In this document: piece after piece, positions 25,401 through 32,553 of the stretch
How the letters are laid out: every line of letters starts with the position of its first letter
Numbering within the stretch: position 1 is the first letter of the stretch
Assembly: GCA_021773365.1 (NCBI GenBank)
Contig: JAJFKF010000017.1
Location: 17,410 to 81,409 of the forward strand
Reading direction: 5' to 3'
DNA length: 64,000 nt
Source of the DNA: Gammaproteobacteria bacterium
GTDB lineage: Bacteria > Pseudomonadota > Gammaproteobacteria > Steroidobacterales > Steroidobacteraceae
The notes under the pieces: model-generated
What the model was told of the DNA's origin: nothing
The model's input: only the letters and a program-made list of their open reading frames with translations
Databases searched by the model: none
Translations under genes and position numbers: made by a program

Positions 25401-25684
25401 CCACGATCCGCAACGCAGCGATCCTGACTCAGGGAGCGGAATTCATTCCCACGCAGACCTATCATGATGTGTACGGACGTTATCGCTTCGACCACGCGCC
25501 CGGCTTTGCCCGTGGTCTGCTGGAAAACACCGAACTGCAGTTCTCGGTACAGAATGTGTTCAACACCGAGCCACCCATTGTGGCAAGCATCAGCGTCACC
25601 GCCCTGACCAGCGGCTACGCCGGCGAAGGCGACGCGCGCCTGCGGCGGTATTCGATCTCCTTCACCAAGCGCTTCGGGCAGTAG
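22403..25684 (+). CDS. TonB-dependent receptor with STN signalling domain, system D
   Basis: A 1093-residue outer-membrane receptor. Signal peptide about 1-29 (LLGCCAAAAQAAA), STN about 35-105 (PVREALMKFGEQAGLQVLFR, LRRLLSKTGLTYEFVNERT), TonB box EILVKGAR at about 167-174, plug with LVNGRRMPG and GGIYGGGATGGVVNII, barrel ending FTKRFGQ. ATG at 22403 follows GGAGAG. The STN resembles that of receptor A, and the barrel is more diverged from A-C than those are from each other. A terminator-like hairpin follows. Confidence 0.95.
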   Translation: MSTLSIFKRAAVLALLGCCAAAAQAAAPTATVQRTVTFSIESQPVREALMKFGEQAGLQVLFRSEGLTIQGVTASPVSGELSMQDALRRLLSKTGLTYEFVNERTVRVTAAGSAETASSTSGTRVGRVKDEQLQLARAQGDSPTIPAASTEEQGRSSIDAYTKGIPEILVKGARTANTDIRRTEDDVQPYVVFDAEDLERSMAPDLETFLRTRLTMNQVRSTEDQNLSGNRGNQSTVDLRGLGADQTLILVNGRRMPGVANGLDLFQPDINGIPMSAVERIEILPSTAGGIYGGGATGGVVNIILKRDYSDLELSARYDGTFAGGGTQRRLDATGGFTLEGGRTSVMVMASYRDGNPLYVGDRDATLRARQLKNQNNSGLAGGGIGVFPGVTTTNITGVRGRNLVLADGMRPLNSPYAYVPVGYAGPASDNGAVFLETAGRLNIELPEDFTGTGYPLLGAPTVRSLTLSLRREFSERVEAFVDASRNDNQSERINRSATIQISRVRLPVGPGNPFTEAVDLSVPFGGYDASRLLARYGSLSERLTGGLIMRLPREWTAQAEYSLSRSNYTQDYPIDPLTVDGRAALTDGRLNLLGDVNANPPDYAAYYPDQERRIFEERPLTRRGATLRVAGPLWQLPGGPLRLAALLEDQRQYTDDQVSYYYEEGATAPLYLYNPRIGATTRSLYTELTAPLFSAANARRGLRGLDVQASYRYDVSRTRTVKFGDVSNIVPSLDGPFPEVPFQTNEVSGNQYTLGLRYMPAEVLALRVSYGEGIFAPQPRHLAQYEDRYLLFLSGLIDPKRDGESVTGATVEKLVLQGSLQLRPEISQSWSAGAIFTPDSLPGLRLSVDYTRIEKVDEIGFLPPQTLVDLEDSLPGRVVRNPLTPADQAAGYTGGTIRDLDAGLINIAHSLVEAIDIQADYSWQTRLGAFAVNVMATVQPQMAQQPTPTSVERDRVGYSDGPLKWRANAGLRWQRGALGLGWNLQYYDAALVYGSTASTTIRNAAILTQGAEFIPTQTYHDVYGRYRFDHAPGFARGLLENTELQFSVQNVFNTEPPIVASISVTALTSGYAGEGDARLRRYSISFTKRFGQ

Positions 25685-25712
25685 AGCGGCAACTCAAAGA
25701 TTCGGGTCAGAC

Positions 25713-25742
25713 GCCAACGCTTTCGCAATCGAAAGCGCTGGC
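25713..25742 (+). terminator. Hairpin after receptor D
   Basis: A 13-bp stem with one mismatch (25713-25725 with 25730-25742) and a 4-nt loop CAAT begins 29 bases after the receptor stop. It is the tightest hairpin in this intergenic region. Confidence 0.55.
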
Positions 25743-25825
25743 AAAGCCTTTGACGATCACTGCCACAACCCTCTAATCGCTGGTAGGGTTGATACGATGT
25801 TCTGAACGTTGTAAATTGCAACGCC

Positions 25826-27136
25826 ATGAACGTTGCATCACGTAATGAACTGTATTTAAAAGGAATTTTGTCAGGAGAGGGGCTTTTCCCTCATCTGGAA
25901 GCCAGCCCTTCCCAGGGATTTTTCACCTGGGATTTCGGCCTGGACGTCTTGCCGCAGGAGCCGGGAATCATTGTCATCCGCGGCCCGCGGCAGTACGGGA
26001 AGAGTACCTGGCTGGAGTATCAGTTACGCGAAACGCTCAAGTCCTTCGGCGCCGGCACGGCGTTGTTCCTCAATGGCGATTACATTGCCGGGCCCGATGA
26101 ACTGGAGCGGGAAATCGAATCGCTGTCGGGGCATTTCCCGGCGGATGCGCCGCTGCGGCGCTTATTCATCGATGAGATCACTGCGGTCGACGGCTGGCAG
26201 AAAGCCATCAAACGGCTGGCGGACCGCGGCGCATTGAGAAAAGTCCTGCTGGTGACCACGGGATCCAAGGCGAGTGATATCCAGCGCGAAGCAGAGCTGC
26301 TGCCCGGCCGCAAGGGGAAGCTGGCACGCACCATCTATTTGTTTGTACAGCTGCCATACCGGATCTTTTACGAGAAGGCTGTGCCGGTGCTCAAGGAAGA
26401 CACGCTGTGGGCGTATCTCATTGCCGGAGGTTCGCCGCCGGCCTGCGCGGCGGTGCTCGAAACAGGGTCCGTGCCGGAATATATTTTCCAGACCACGGCT
26501 GAATGGATTTACGGCGAATGCGCGCTGGCGGGCCGGTCGCGTCCCATGTTGCTGCGGATGCTGGAACAATTGATGCGTCGTGCGTCCTCTCCCGTGGCGC
26601 AAACCACCCTGGCGGCCGAGTCAGGGATGGCGAACAACACGGTGGCGCATGGATACCTCGATCTGCTGGCCGACCTGCTGGTGGTGGGCACCACGGAGCC
26701 CTGGGACCCGAGCCGCAAAACACGCGTTCCGCGCAAGGCATCGAAGTATCCCTTCGTGAACCTGCTCGCCGCCAACACCTGGTCGAAGAACCGGCACACT
26801 ACCCCGGCATCCCTGCGCTCGGCGTCGGGAGAGGAACGCGGCACATGGTGGGAGTGGGCGGTGGCGGCGGAGTTGTTCCGGCGTGCGGCACGGGCAGGTG
26901 ATCCAGCGCCGCTGCAATCATTGTTCTGGCGCTCCGACAAACATGAGATCGACTTTGTCCGCGAGGAGCGGCCCTGGATCGAGGTGAAAGCGGGCAAGGC
27001 CTCGCCGTTCGAGTTCGACTGGTTCGGCAAAACCTTTCCGAGAGAGCGGTTGCTGGTGGTGAGCGCGGAGCGCTTCGAGACGGGCGCCGTACGCGGGGTG
27101 ACGCTGGAGGATTTTCTCCTGAACGACGCCATTTAG
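25826..27136 (+). CDS. AAA-family ATPase with C-terminal DUF4143-like domain
   Basis: A 436-residue protein of the stand-alone AAA_14/DUF4143 type. Walker A GPRQYGKST at 53-61, Walker B RLFIDEI with D116/E117, a sensor-like VLLVTTGS, and a C-terminal PD-(D/E)xK-like region HEIDFV (D376) ... WIEVKAGK (E386, K388). Length and domain order are complete. ATG at 25826 lies just after a dyad (CGTTG/CAACG at 25807-25823) that could be an operator. Biochemical role is not established for this family; nuclease-like and defence/addiction roles are discussed. It is the only intact member among several broken relatives at the system junctions. Confidence 0.8.
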   Translation: MNVASRNELYLKGILSGEGLFPHLEASPSQGFFTWDFGLDVLPQEPGIIVIRGPRQYGKSTWLEYQLRETLKSFGAGTALFLNGDYIAGPDELEREIESLSGHFPADAPLRRLFIDEITAVDGWQKAIKRLADRGALRKVLLVTTGSKASDIQREAELLPGRKGKLARTIYLFVQLPYRIFYEKAVPVLKEDTLWAYLIAGGSPPACAAVLETGSVPEYIFQTTAEWIYGECALAGRSRPMLLRMLEQLMRRASSPVAQTTLAAESGMANNTVAHGYLDLLADLLVVGTTEPWDPSRKTRVPRKASKYPFVNLLAANTWSKNRHTTPASLRSASGEERGTWWEWAVAAELFRRAARAGDPAPLQSLFWRSDKHEIDFVREERPWIEVKAGKASPFEFDWFGKTFPRERLLVVSAERFETGAVRGVTLEDFLLNDAI

Positions 27137-27179
27137 CTGGCCAGCCGCTGATAGGGCGGGGGATACCAGCCCTGATTTA

Positions 27180-27335
27180 CTACGCGGGTTCCAGCAGCCG
27201 CGCAAGATCCCGTAAAGCCTGCTCCACCGGCAGCACACGATGTCGTCGTGATGGTGCAAACCTCAAAAAGTCGGGAGAAATGAGGTTTACGACCGCATAA
27301 AGTCGATCTGGCAGCCCCGCGGTCTTTCTGGATCC
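27180..27335 (-). other. Unrecognised minus-strand frame in a decayed intergenic region
   Basis: From 27335 to the TAG at 27180-27182 the minus strand is open for about 51 codons with protein-like composition (LPDRLYAVVNLISPDF, then RRHRVLPVEQALRDLA and RLLEPA). An in-frame stop precedes it and there is no ATG with a ribosome-binding site, so it looks like the 3' end of a lost gene. I do not recognise the family. The rest of 27137-27657 holds a receptor tip (27451), the fecI-E promoter and nothing else I can name. Confidence 0.3.
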
Positions 27336-27450
27336 CTATCCAAAGAACTCATGAATGCTCATGCATTGCCGGTCGCCTGACGCCTTCACGCCAGAGGATG
27401 CGGAAGTCGTGAGGCCACGTTGAACCGCGTGCCAGCGCCTCTTCAGAAAG

Positions 27451-27495
27451 CTGCGGTGGTATTCGATCTCCTTCACCAGGCGCTTCGGCCATTGA
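27451..27495 (+). pseudogene. Last 15 codons of a TonB-dependent receptor
   Basis: The bases encode LRWYSISFTRRFGH and a stop, matching the LRRYSISFTKRFGQ end of receptor D. No receptor sequence precedes it. It marks the site of a deleted receptor gene between systems D and E. Confidence 0.75.
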
Positions 27496-27578
27496 CGACT
27501 GTCTGCGGGGTATTGCAGGCGTTCTGCCGATCGCCCGTCTTGCGGGGCAGGGCGTCGGTGCGTCCAATAACGACCGCC

Positions 27579-27604
27579 GGGCCGAAATCGGCGTCTCGAT
27601 CGTC
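27579..27604 (+). promoter_or_regulatory. Predicted ECF promoter of fecI-E
   Basis: GGGCCG (27579-27584), 16 bases, CGTC (27601-27604), followed by TTGAG. The same boxes with identical spacing occur before receptor E (29225-29250). CGTC is a typical ECF -10 core. The fecI-E start is 53 bases downstream. Confidence 0.6.
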
Positions 27605-27657
27605 TTGAGTATCGGGGGTGAGACCCGTGAATCTGATGCCCAGACGAATCGACGCGT

Positions 27658-28215
27658 ATGCGCAGTAAAGAACCCTGTACCCAGGCCGGTCACCAGTCGG
27701 CGCCGGAGCAGTCCGGCGACGAGCACCGCACTGCGGTCAAGACGTTGTTCCGGGAGCACAATCGCGCGCTGGTGAGTTTCCTGCTTGCCCGCCTGTCCTC
27801 TGAGCAGGAAGCACGTGACGTTGCGCAGGAGGCGTATGTGCGTCTGCTGCAGCTTGACAGTCCCGGAACCATCGGCTTTCTCCGCGGCTACCTGTTTCGC
27901 ATTGCCGCGAACCTCTCGGTGGACCGGGTGCGCATTCGTGCAGTGAGAGAGAGGACGATGGAGGTCTTCGATGAGTTCTCCGAAGTGGAGATGGTCGAAG
28001 GACAGGCCATGACTCACCAGGAATTTGAACAGGCTTGCGAGGCATTGAACGAATTGGCGCCGCGATGTCGCGAGGCTTTTGTCCGGCATGTGGTCGAGGG
28101 ATACAGTACGCCGGAAGTGGCGAGGGAACTGCGCGTGGATGAGCGCACGGTTCGAAAGTACGTCACGCGTGCTCTGGTGCACTGCCGTGCGCGTTTGCGG
28201 GGGAGTGGCAGATGA
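27658..28215 (+). CDS. FecI-type ECF sigma factor, system E
   Basis: A 185-residue sigma factor. Region 2 lies at about 30-98 (LVSFLLARLSSEQEARDVAQ, AYVRLLQL, GYLFRIAANLSVDRVR) and region 4 at about 125-180 (LNELAPRCREAFVRHVVEGY, PEVARELRVDERTVRKYV). The ATG at 27658 is used; the first 25 residues are outside the family core, so a later start is possible. First gene of a plus-strand unit fecI-fecR-receptor-esterase. It belongs to a different subgroup from FecI-A/B/D. Confidence 0.92.
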   Translation: MRSKEPCTQAGHQSAPEQSGDEHRTAVKTLFREHNRALVSFLLARLSSEQEARDVAQEAYVRLLQLDSPGTIGFLRGYLFRIAANLSVDRVRIRAVRERTMEVFDEFSEVEMVEGQAMTHQEFEQACEALNELAPRCREAFVRHVVEGYSTPEVARELRVDERTVRKYVTRALVHCRARLRGSGR

Positions 28216-29219
28216 GCGGACAACAAACGGTCCATGAGGCGGCCGGAGATTGGCTGCAAAGGCTGGATGACTCCGAGCTGAGCGAGGCGGACATTCAGCG
28301 GTGGCTGGAGTGGTTCACGGAGGCCGATGCGCATCGGCGCGCCTTTGAAGAACTGCGGCAGCTGCGTGCGCGGCTGCGCGCAACGCCGGCTTCATGGCGC
28401 ATCGAAATGCGCCGGAAACTGAATCTGCAGGCCCCGCCGGCTACCCGTTGGTGGACCCCGCCCCGACGCTGGGCGCTGGCTGCTGGCGTGGCGGTCGCGG
28501 TGCTGGCCGGCCTGTGGTGGCGAGGACCGCATCCGGGAGGCGAAACGCTGTACGTGGCGGCAGCCGATCGCCACCGCGTGGTCAGGCTCGATGATGGATC
28601 TACGGCGGCTCTGGGCGCCGGTGCGGTCCTCGCGGTGTCGTATTCGGGCGAGCGACGTAGTCTGGATGTGCGGCGAGGCGAAGCCTATTTCGAAGTGCGT
28701 CGCGATCCGGGCAGGCCGTTCATGGTGTGGGCCGGCGGCGTGCGGGTGACGGCCATCGGCACGGCATTCAACGTACTGCACAACTCACGGCAGGTGACCG
28801 TAACGGTCACCGAAGGGGTGGTGTGGGTCGATTCGGTGCCGGGAAATGGGCAGGTCGTGGGTAGTCCGCTCGTGGCGTCCTCCGGCGAGACGCACCTGGC
28901 GGTGGGGCAGCGATTGGTTGTGCCGCTGGCGACCGCCGCGGATGCAGCACCCGCCGCCAACGCCGACGGGCTGTCCGTCTGGCACAACGGCCGGGCGGAT
29001 TTCATCAATGCGCCCTTGCACGAAGTGCTGCGGGTGGTCAATCAGCGCGCCGACACGCCATTGGACATCGGCGATCCGCGCGTGGCGTATCTGACCTACA
29101 GCGGTACGATCATGCAAGCGCACCTCGATGAGTGGATTGCTTCGCTGCCGCAGGTGTACGCAGTGCGTACCGTGCCGCTGAATGATGGGCGCCTGGCGCT
29201 GGTGATGCGCGCACAGTGA
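28212..29219 (+). CDS. FecR-type anti-sigma factor, system E
   Basis: A 335-residue inner-membrane protein. DUF4880 at about 8-50 (AGDWLQRLDDSELSEADIQR, EADAHRRAFEEL), transmembrane segment about 87-103, FecR domain about 115-210 (VVRLDDGSTAALGAGAVLAV, VRRGEAYFEVRRD, IGTAFNVLHNS) and a C-terminal region from about 255 (PLHEVLRVVNQRADTPLDIG). The start overlaps the fecI-E stop by 4 bases. The region between this gene and receptor E has both an ECF promoter and an 18-bp dyad. Confidence 0.92.
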   Translation: MSGQQTVHEAAGDWLQRLDDSELSEADIQRWLEWFTEADAHRRAFEELRQLRARLRATPASWRIEMRRKLNLQAPPATRWWTPPRRWALAAGVAVAVLAGLWWRGPHPGGETLYVAAADRHRVVRLDDGSTAALGAGAVLAVSYSGERRSLDVRRGEAYFEVRRDPGRPFMVWAGGVRVTAIGTAFNVLHNSRQVTVTVTEGVVWVDSVPGNGQVVGSPLVASSGETHLAVGQRLVVPLATAADAAPAANADGLSVWHNGRADFINAPLHEVLRVVNQRADTPLDIGDPRVAYLTYSGTIMQAHLDEWIASLPQVYAVRTVPLNDGRLALVMRAQ

Positions 29220-29224
29220 GCGGG

Positions 29225-29250
29225 GGGCCGTTTATCGTATCTGGCACGTC
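29225..29250 (+). promoter_or_regulatory. Predicted ECF promoter of receptor E
   Basis: GGGCCG (29225-29230), 16 bases, CGTC (29247-29250), followed by GTTGAG; a second copy of the fecI-E promoter boxes. The receptor start is 57 bases downstream. It suggests independent transcription of the receptor despite the codirectional order. Confidence 0.6.
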
Positions 29251-29258
29251 GTTGAGCT

Positions 29259-29276
29259 GCGACATTTGAATGTCGC
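29259..29276 (+). promoter_or_regulatory. 18-bp dyad in the receptor E leader
   Basis: GCGACATT and AATGTCGC flank a 2-nt centre, 8 bases downstream of the predicted -10. It could be a repressor site at the transcription start or a small hairpin in the mRNA leader. Confidence 0.4.
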
Positions 29277-29307
29277 CGGTGTAATCAACGACCACGGGAG
29301 ATGCGCA

Positions 29308-32300
29308 ATGTCCGCCACACGTTGCTTTGACAAATTAGCCCTCGGCTGCGCCGCCGTCTGGCTTGCGCTGGCGATGAATTCCGCTCTGGCCGCCGAGGTG
29401 GATCTCACCAGGAAAATCGGCTTCGACATCCCGGCCCAGCCTCTGTCTACGGCGCTGATCGAGTTCTCCAGGCAGGCACGCCTGCAGGTCATGTCCTCGG
29501 GCGTTGATCTTGCCCGGCAGCGTTCGCCGGGCATTAATGGGCGGCACAGTATTCGTCAGGCGCTGAACCAGCTGCTGTCCGGCAGCGGCCTGCGTTTCAG
29601 TTCCACTGGGCCAAACACCATCGCGGTGCTGGCCACCGAAGCGCCGGAGCCGCAGGAGATGACGAGAGACGTTCGTGAGTTGCAGCTGTCGCAGGCGCGA
29701 CACATGCGACTGGCCGAAAACAGCGGCGTATCGGCCACGGAGCAACCGGCCGAACAGCAGGGCGTAGCGGAGGAGGGTAACAAGGGTATCCCGGAGATTC
29801 TGGTCAAGGGCAGTCGCACGTTGAACACCGACATTCAGCGCACTGAGGACGACGTGCAGCCCTACGTGGTGATCGATCGCGAGCAGATCGAACGCTCCAT
29901 GTCCACCAATGTCGAGGAACTGCTCAAGACCCGTCTGCCAATGAATGCCATTCAGCGCACCTCCAGCCAGCTGGCTGGTAGCCAGCTGGGCAACCAGGGC
30001 GCCGTCAGTCTGCGTGGTCTGGGGCCGAACCAGACATTGATTCTCGTCGACGGCCGGCGGATGCCCAGCGTCAACACCGGCGAGCGCTTCGTGCAACCTG
30101 ATATCAATGGCATTCCCTTGTCGTCGATCGAGCGTATCGAGATTCTGCCGTCGACGGCATCGGGTATTTATGGTGGTGGAGCTACAGGCGGCGTGATCAA
30201 CATCATCACCCGCAAGGACTACGCCGGCCTCGATCTGGGGGCGACCTATGGCAATACCTTTGACACCGATTCCGGCGTCCGGCGTATCGATCTCAGCACC
30301 GGCCTGGGTCTGGAGGGCGGCCGCACCCAGGTGCTTTTCTCCGCCAGCCATTCCACGAGCAATCCACTGTTGACCCGGGACCGCGACCTGGCGCGTCGCG
30401 CCCGCGAACGACAGTTTCAGAACAATCCGGCCGTGTTCTACACCAGCACCACCCCGCCCCACGGCTACACCAGCAATATTCACAGTCAGGATGGCAGCAA
30501 CCTGGTGCTCGACTCCGGTGCCGCACTGGGATTCCCGAATACCTACGTGCCCGTGGGTTACGCCGGTCCGGCCAGCGACAATGGCGCTGCGCTGGCGGCC
30601 AATGCCGGCAGGTACAACCTCGACCTGCCTGAGGATCAACTGGGCGGTCGCCGCAGCCTGCTGAGCAATCCCACCGTGACGTCGGCCACGCTGAGTCTGC
30701 GTCGTGACCTCGGTTCACGCGTGGAGGCCTATGCGGATGTCTCATCGCTGAGCAACGAAGGCCGCTCGCTGTGGACCGGTCCGAACACCCTTGCGCTGCC
30801 CGCTGACGCACCCGGGAATCCGTTCAGCAACCCCATCAACATCAGCTTTCCGGCCACCACGCTGAACTTCCGCAGCCGATCGACTTCGGAAACCGTGCGC
30901 GCCACGGGCGGGTTGATCGTACGGCTGCCGCGGGCCTGGACCGCATCGCTGGACTATGTGTGGAGCCGCTCGCGCCACGAGAGCTCGACCACCAACCCGG
31001 CGGTTGGCGATCCCGACGGACCCGCCGGCGGGGGGCAGTCGGTAACGACGGCTTTTACCAATGGCATTCTCGATCCGCTGCGAGATCTTAACGCATTCCC
31101 GCTGGACTACTCGGCCTATCTCCTGCCTTCGCCGAATTCAATCTACGGCCCGGCAGATCTGTTCCTCGAGAACCTCGGCGTGCGGCTGTCGGGTCCGCTG
31201 TTTGAACTGCCCGCTGGCAGCGTCACGCTCTCAAGCCTGGTCGAACAACGCACCGAAGAGGCGGACGACACCTTCCAGGACACGCTCAACGCCAACGCGG
31301 TGGGCAGCGCGACGTACTATCCGGGGCGCTCGCAGGATGTGAACTCCTACTATCTGGAGGCGCGCGTGCCGCTGTTCTCCGCCGCCAATGCGCTGGGCCT
31401 GGTGCGCGAACTGGAGTTGCAGGCCTCGGTGCGCCACGATGAGTACGAAACCGCCTCGCCCAGTATCAACTCCACTACCGTGGCCTCGCGCATGGGGCCG
31501 TTGCCGAGTGTGAGTTATTCCGACAGTCAGATCGAAGCCACCAAGTACACCGTGGGCGTGCGGTTTGCTCCGATGCAGGGTCTGGTGCTGCGCGCGAGCT
31601 TCGGCAGCGGATTTCTGCCGGCGAGCATCGAGCAACTGGTGCCGCCACCGGCGCCGTTCCCCATCCTGCTTCCGGCGATCGACCCAAAGCGCGGTGGGAA
31701 CCTGTCTTTCGTCGGACCTTTTGCACTGACTTTCGGCGGCAACCCGGACCTCATGCCCGAGGAGTCGGAAAGCTGGTCCGCCGGGGCGATCCTCACGCCG
31801 CCGGCCTTGCCCGGTCTGCGACTGTCGTTGGACTACACCCGCATCGAAAAGAGCAATGAGATCACCACGTTGTTCATCCAGCCGACACTTGATCTGGAAG
31901 ACTATCTGCCGGGTCGCATCACCCGTCTGCCGCTTACGCCTGCCGAAGAGGCGTTGGGTTACACCGGTGGGGTGATCACCGCCATGGACGTGTCCTTCGT
32001 CAACGTCTCGGTCTCACGGCTGGAGGCCTATGACATCCAGGCGGACTATCGGCTGGAAACAGCCGGCCATGGCGATATCCATTTTTACGCCCTGGCCACC
32101 TGGCAGCCGGAGCTGGAGCGTCGTGCGGTGCCCACTGCCCCCTATGTCAATGAAGCCGGCTATACCTCCGGTCCGCTGAAGTTGCGCGGCAATGCCGGAC
32201 TGGTCTGGGATCGCGGACAGTGGACACTGGGCTGGAACATGCAGTTCTTCGATGACTACCGAGCCTATACGGCAACCCTGGCGCCCAGCTCGATTCCCGG

Positions 32301-32553
32301 TGCGATTCTCAACCAGGGCGCGGCCCGGATTCCCAGTCAGCACTATCACGATGTGCATGCATCATATCGTTTCGATGATGCCGCCAGCTGGATGAACGAT
32401 CTGCTCAAGAATGCCGAGCTGCGCGTGGGCGTGCAGAACCTGTTCGATGCCGCGCCGCCGCTGGTGGCCACGGTGAACCCGTACGAGGGTTACAGTACCT
32501 ACGCCGACCCGCGCCTGCGCCGCTACACCATCACGTTGCGCGCGCGATTCTGA
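29308..32553 (+). CDS. TonB-dependent receptor with STN signalling domain, system E
   Basis: A 1081-residue outer-membrane receptor. Signal peptide about 1-29 (LALAMNSALAAE), STN about 38-105 (PLSTALIEFSRQARLQVMSS, LNQLLSGSGLRFSSTG), TonB box EILVKGSR near 163-170, plug with LVDGRRMPS and SGIYGGGATGGVINII, barrel ending in RF. ATG at 29308 follows GGGAG; an upstream in-frame TTG at 29266 overlaps the dyad and is unlikely. It is clearly more diverged than A-D. The esterase gene downstream overlaps by one base (TGATG), so both proteins are probably made together. Confidence 0.95.
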   Translation: MSATRCFDKLALGCAAVWLALAMNSALAAEVDLTRKIGFDIPAQPLSTALIEFSRQARLQVMSSGVDLARQRSPGINGRHSIRQALNQLLSGSGLRFSSTGPNTIAVLATEAPEPQEMTRDVRELQLSQARHMRLAENSGVSATEQPAEQQGVAEEGNKGIPEILVKGSRTLNTDIQRTEDDVQPYVVIDREQIERSMSTNVEELLKTRLPMNAIQRTSSQLAGSQLGNQGAVSLRGLGPNQTLILVDGRRMPSVNTGERFVQPDINGIPLSSIERIEILPSTASGIYGGGATGGVINIITRKDYAGLDLGATYGNTFDTDSGVRRIDLSTGLGLEGGRTQVLFSASHSTSNPLLTRDRDLARRARERQFQNNPAVFYTSTTPPHGYTSNIHSQDGSNLVLDSGAALGFPNTYVPVGYAGPASDNGAALAANAGRYNLDLPEDQLGGRRSLLSNPTVTSATLSLRRDLGSRVEAYADVSSLSNEGRSLWTGPNTLALPADAPGNPFSNPINISFPATTLNFRSRSTSETVRATGGLIVRLPRAWTASLDYVWSRSRHESSTTNPAVGDPDGPAGGGQSVTTAFTNGILDPLRDLNAFPLDYSAYLLPSPNSIYGPADLFLENLGVRLSGPLFELPAGSVTLSSLVEQRTEEADDTFQDTLNANAVGSATYYPGRSQDVNSYYLEARVPLFSAANALGLVRELELQASVRHDEYETASPSINSTTVASRMGPLPSVSYSDSQIEATKYTVGVRFAPMQGLVLRASFGSGFLPASIEQLVPPPAPFPILLPAIDPKRGGNLSFVGPFALTFGGNPDLMPEESESWSAGAILTPPALPGLRLSLDYTRIEKSNEITTLFIQPTLDLEDYLPGRITRLPLTPAEEALGYTGGVITAMDVSFVNVSVSRLEAYDIQADYRLETAGHGDIHFYALATWQPELERRAVPTAPYVNEAGYTSGPLKLRGNAGLVWDRGQWTLGWNMQFFDDYRAYTATLAPSSIPGAILNQGAARIPSQHYHDVHASYRFDDAASWMNDLLKNAELRVGVQNLFDAAPPLVATVNPYEGYSTYADPRLRRYTITLRARF

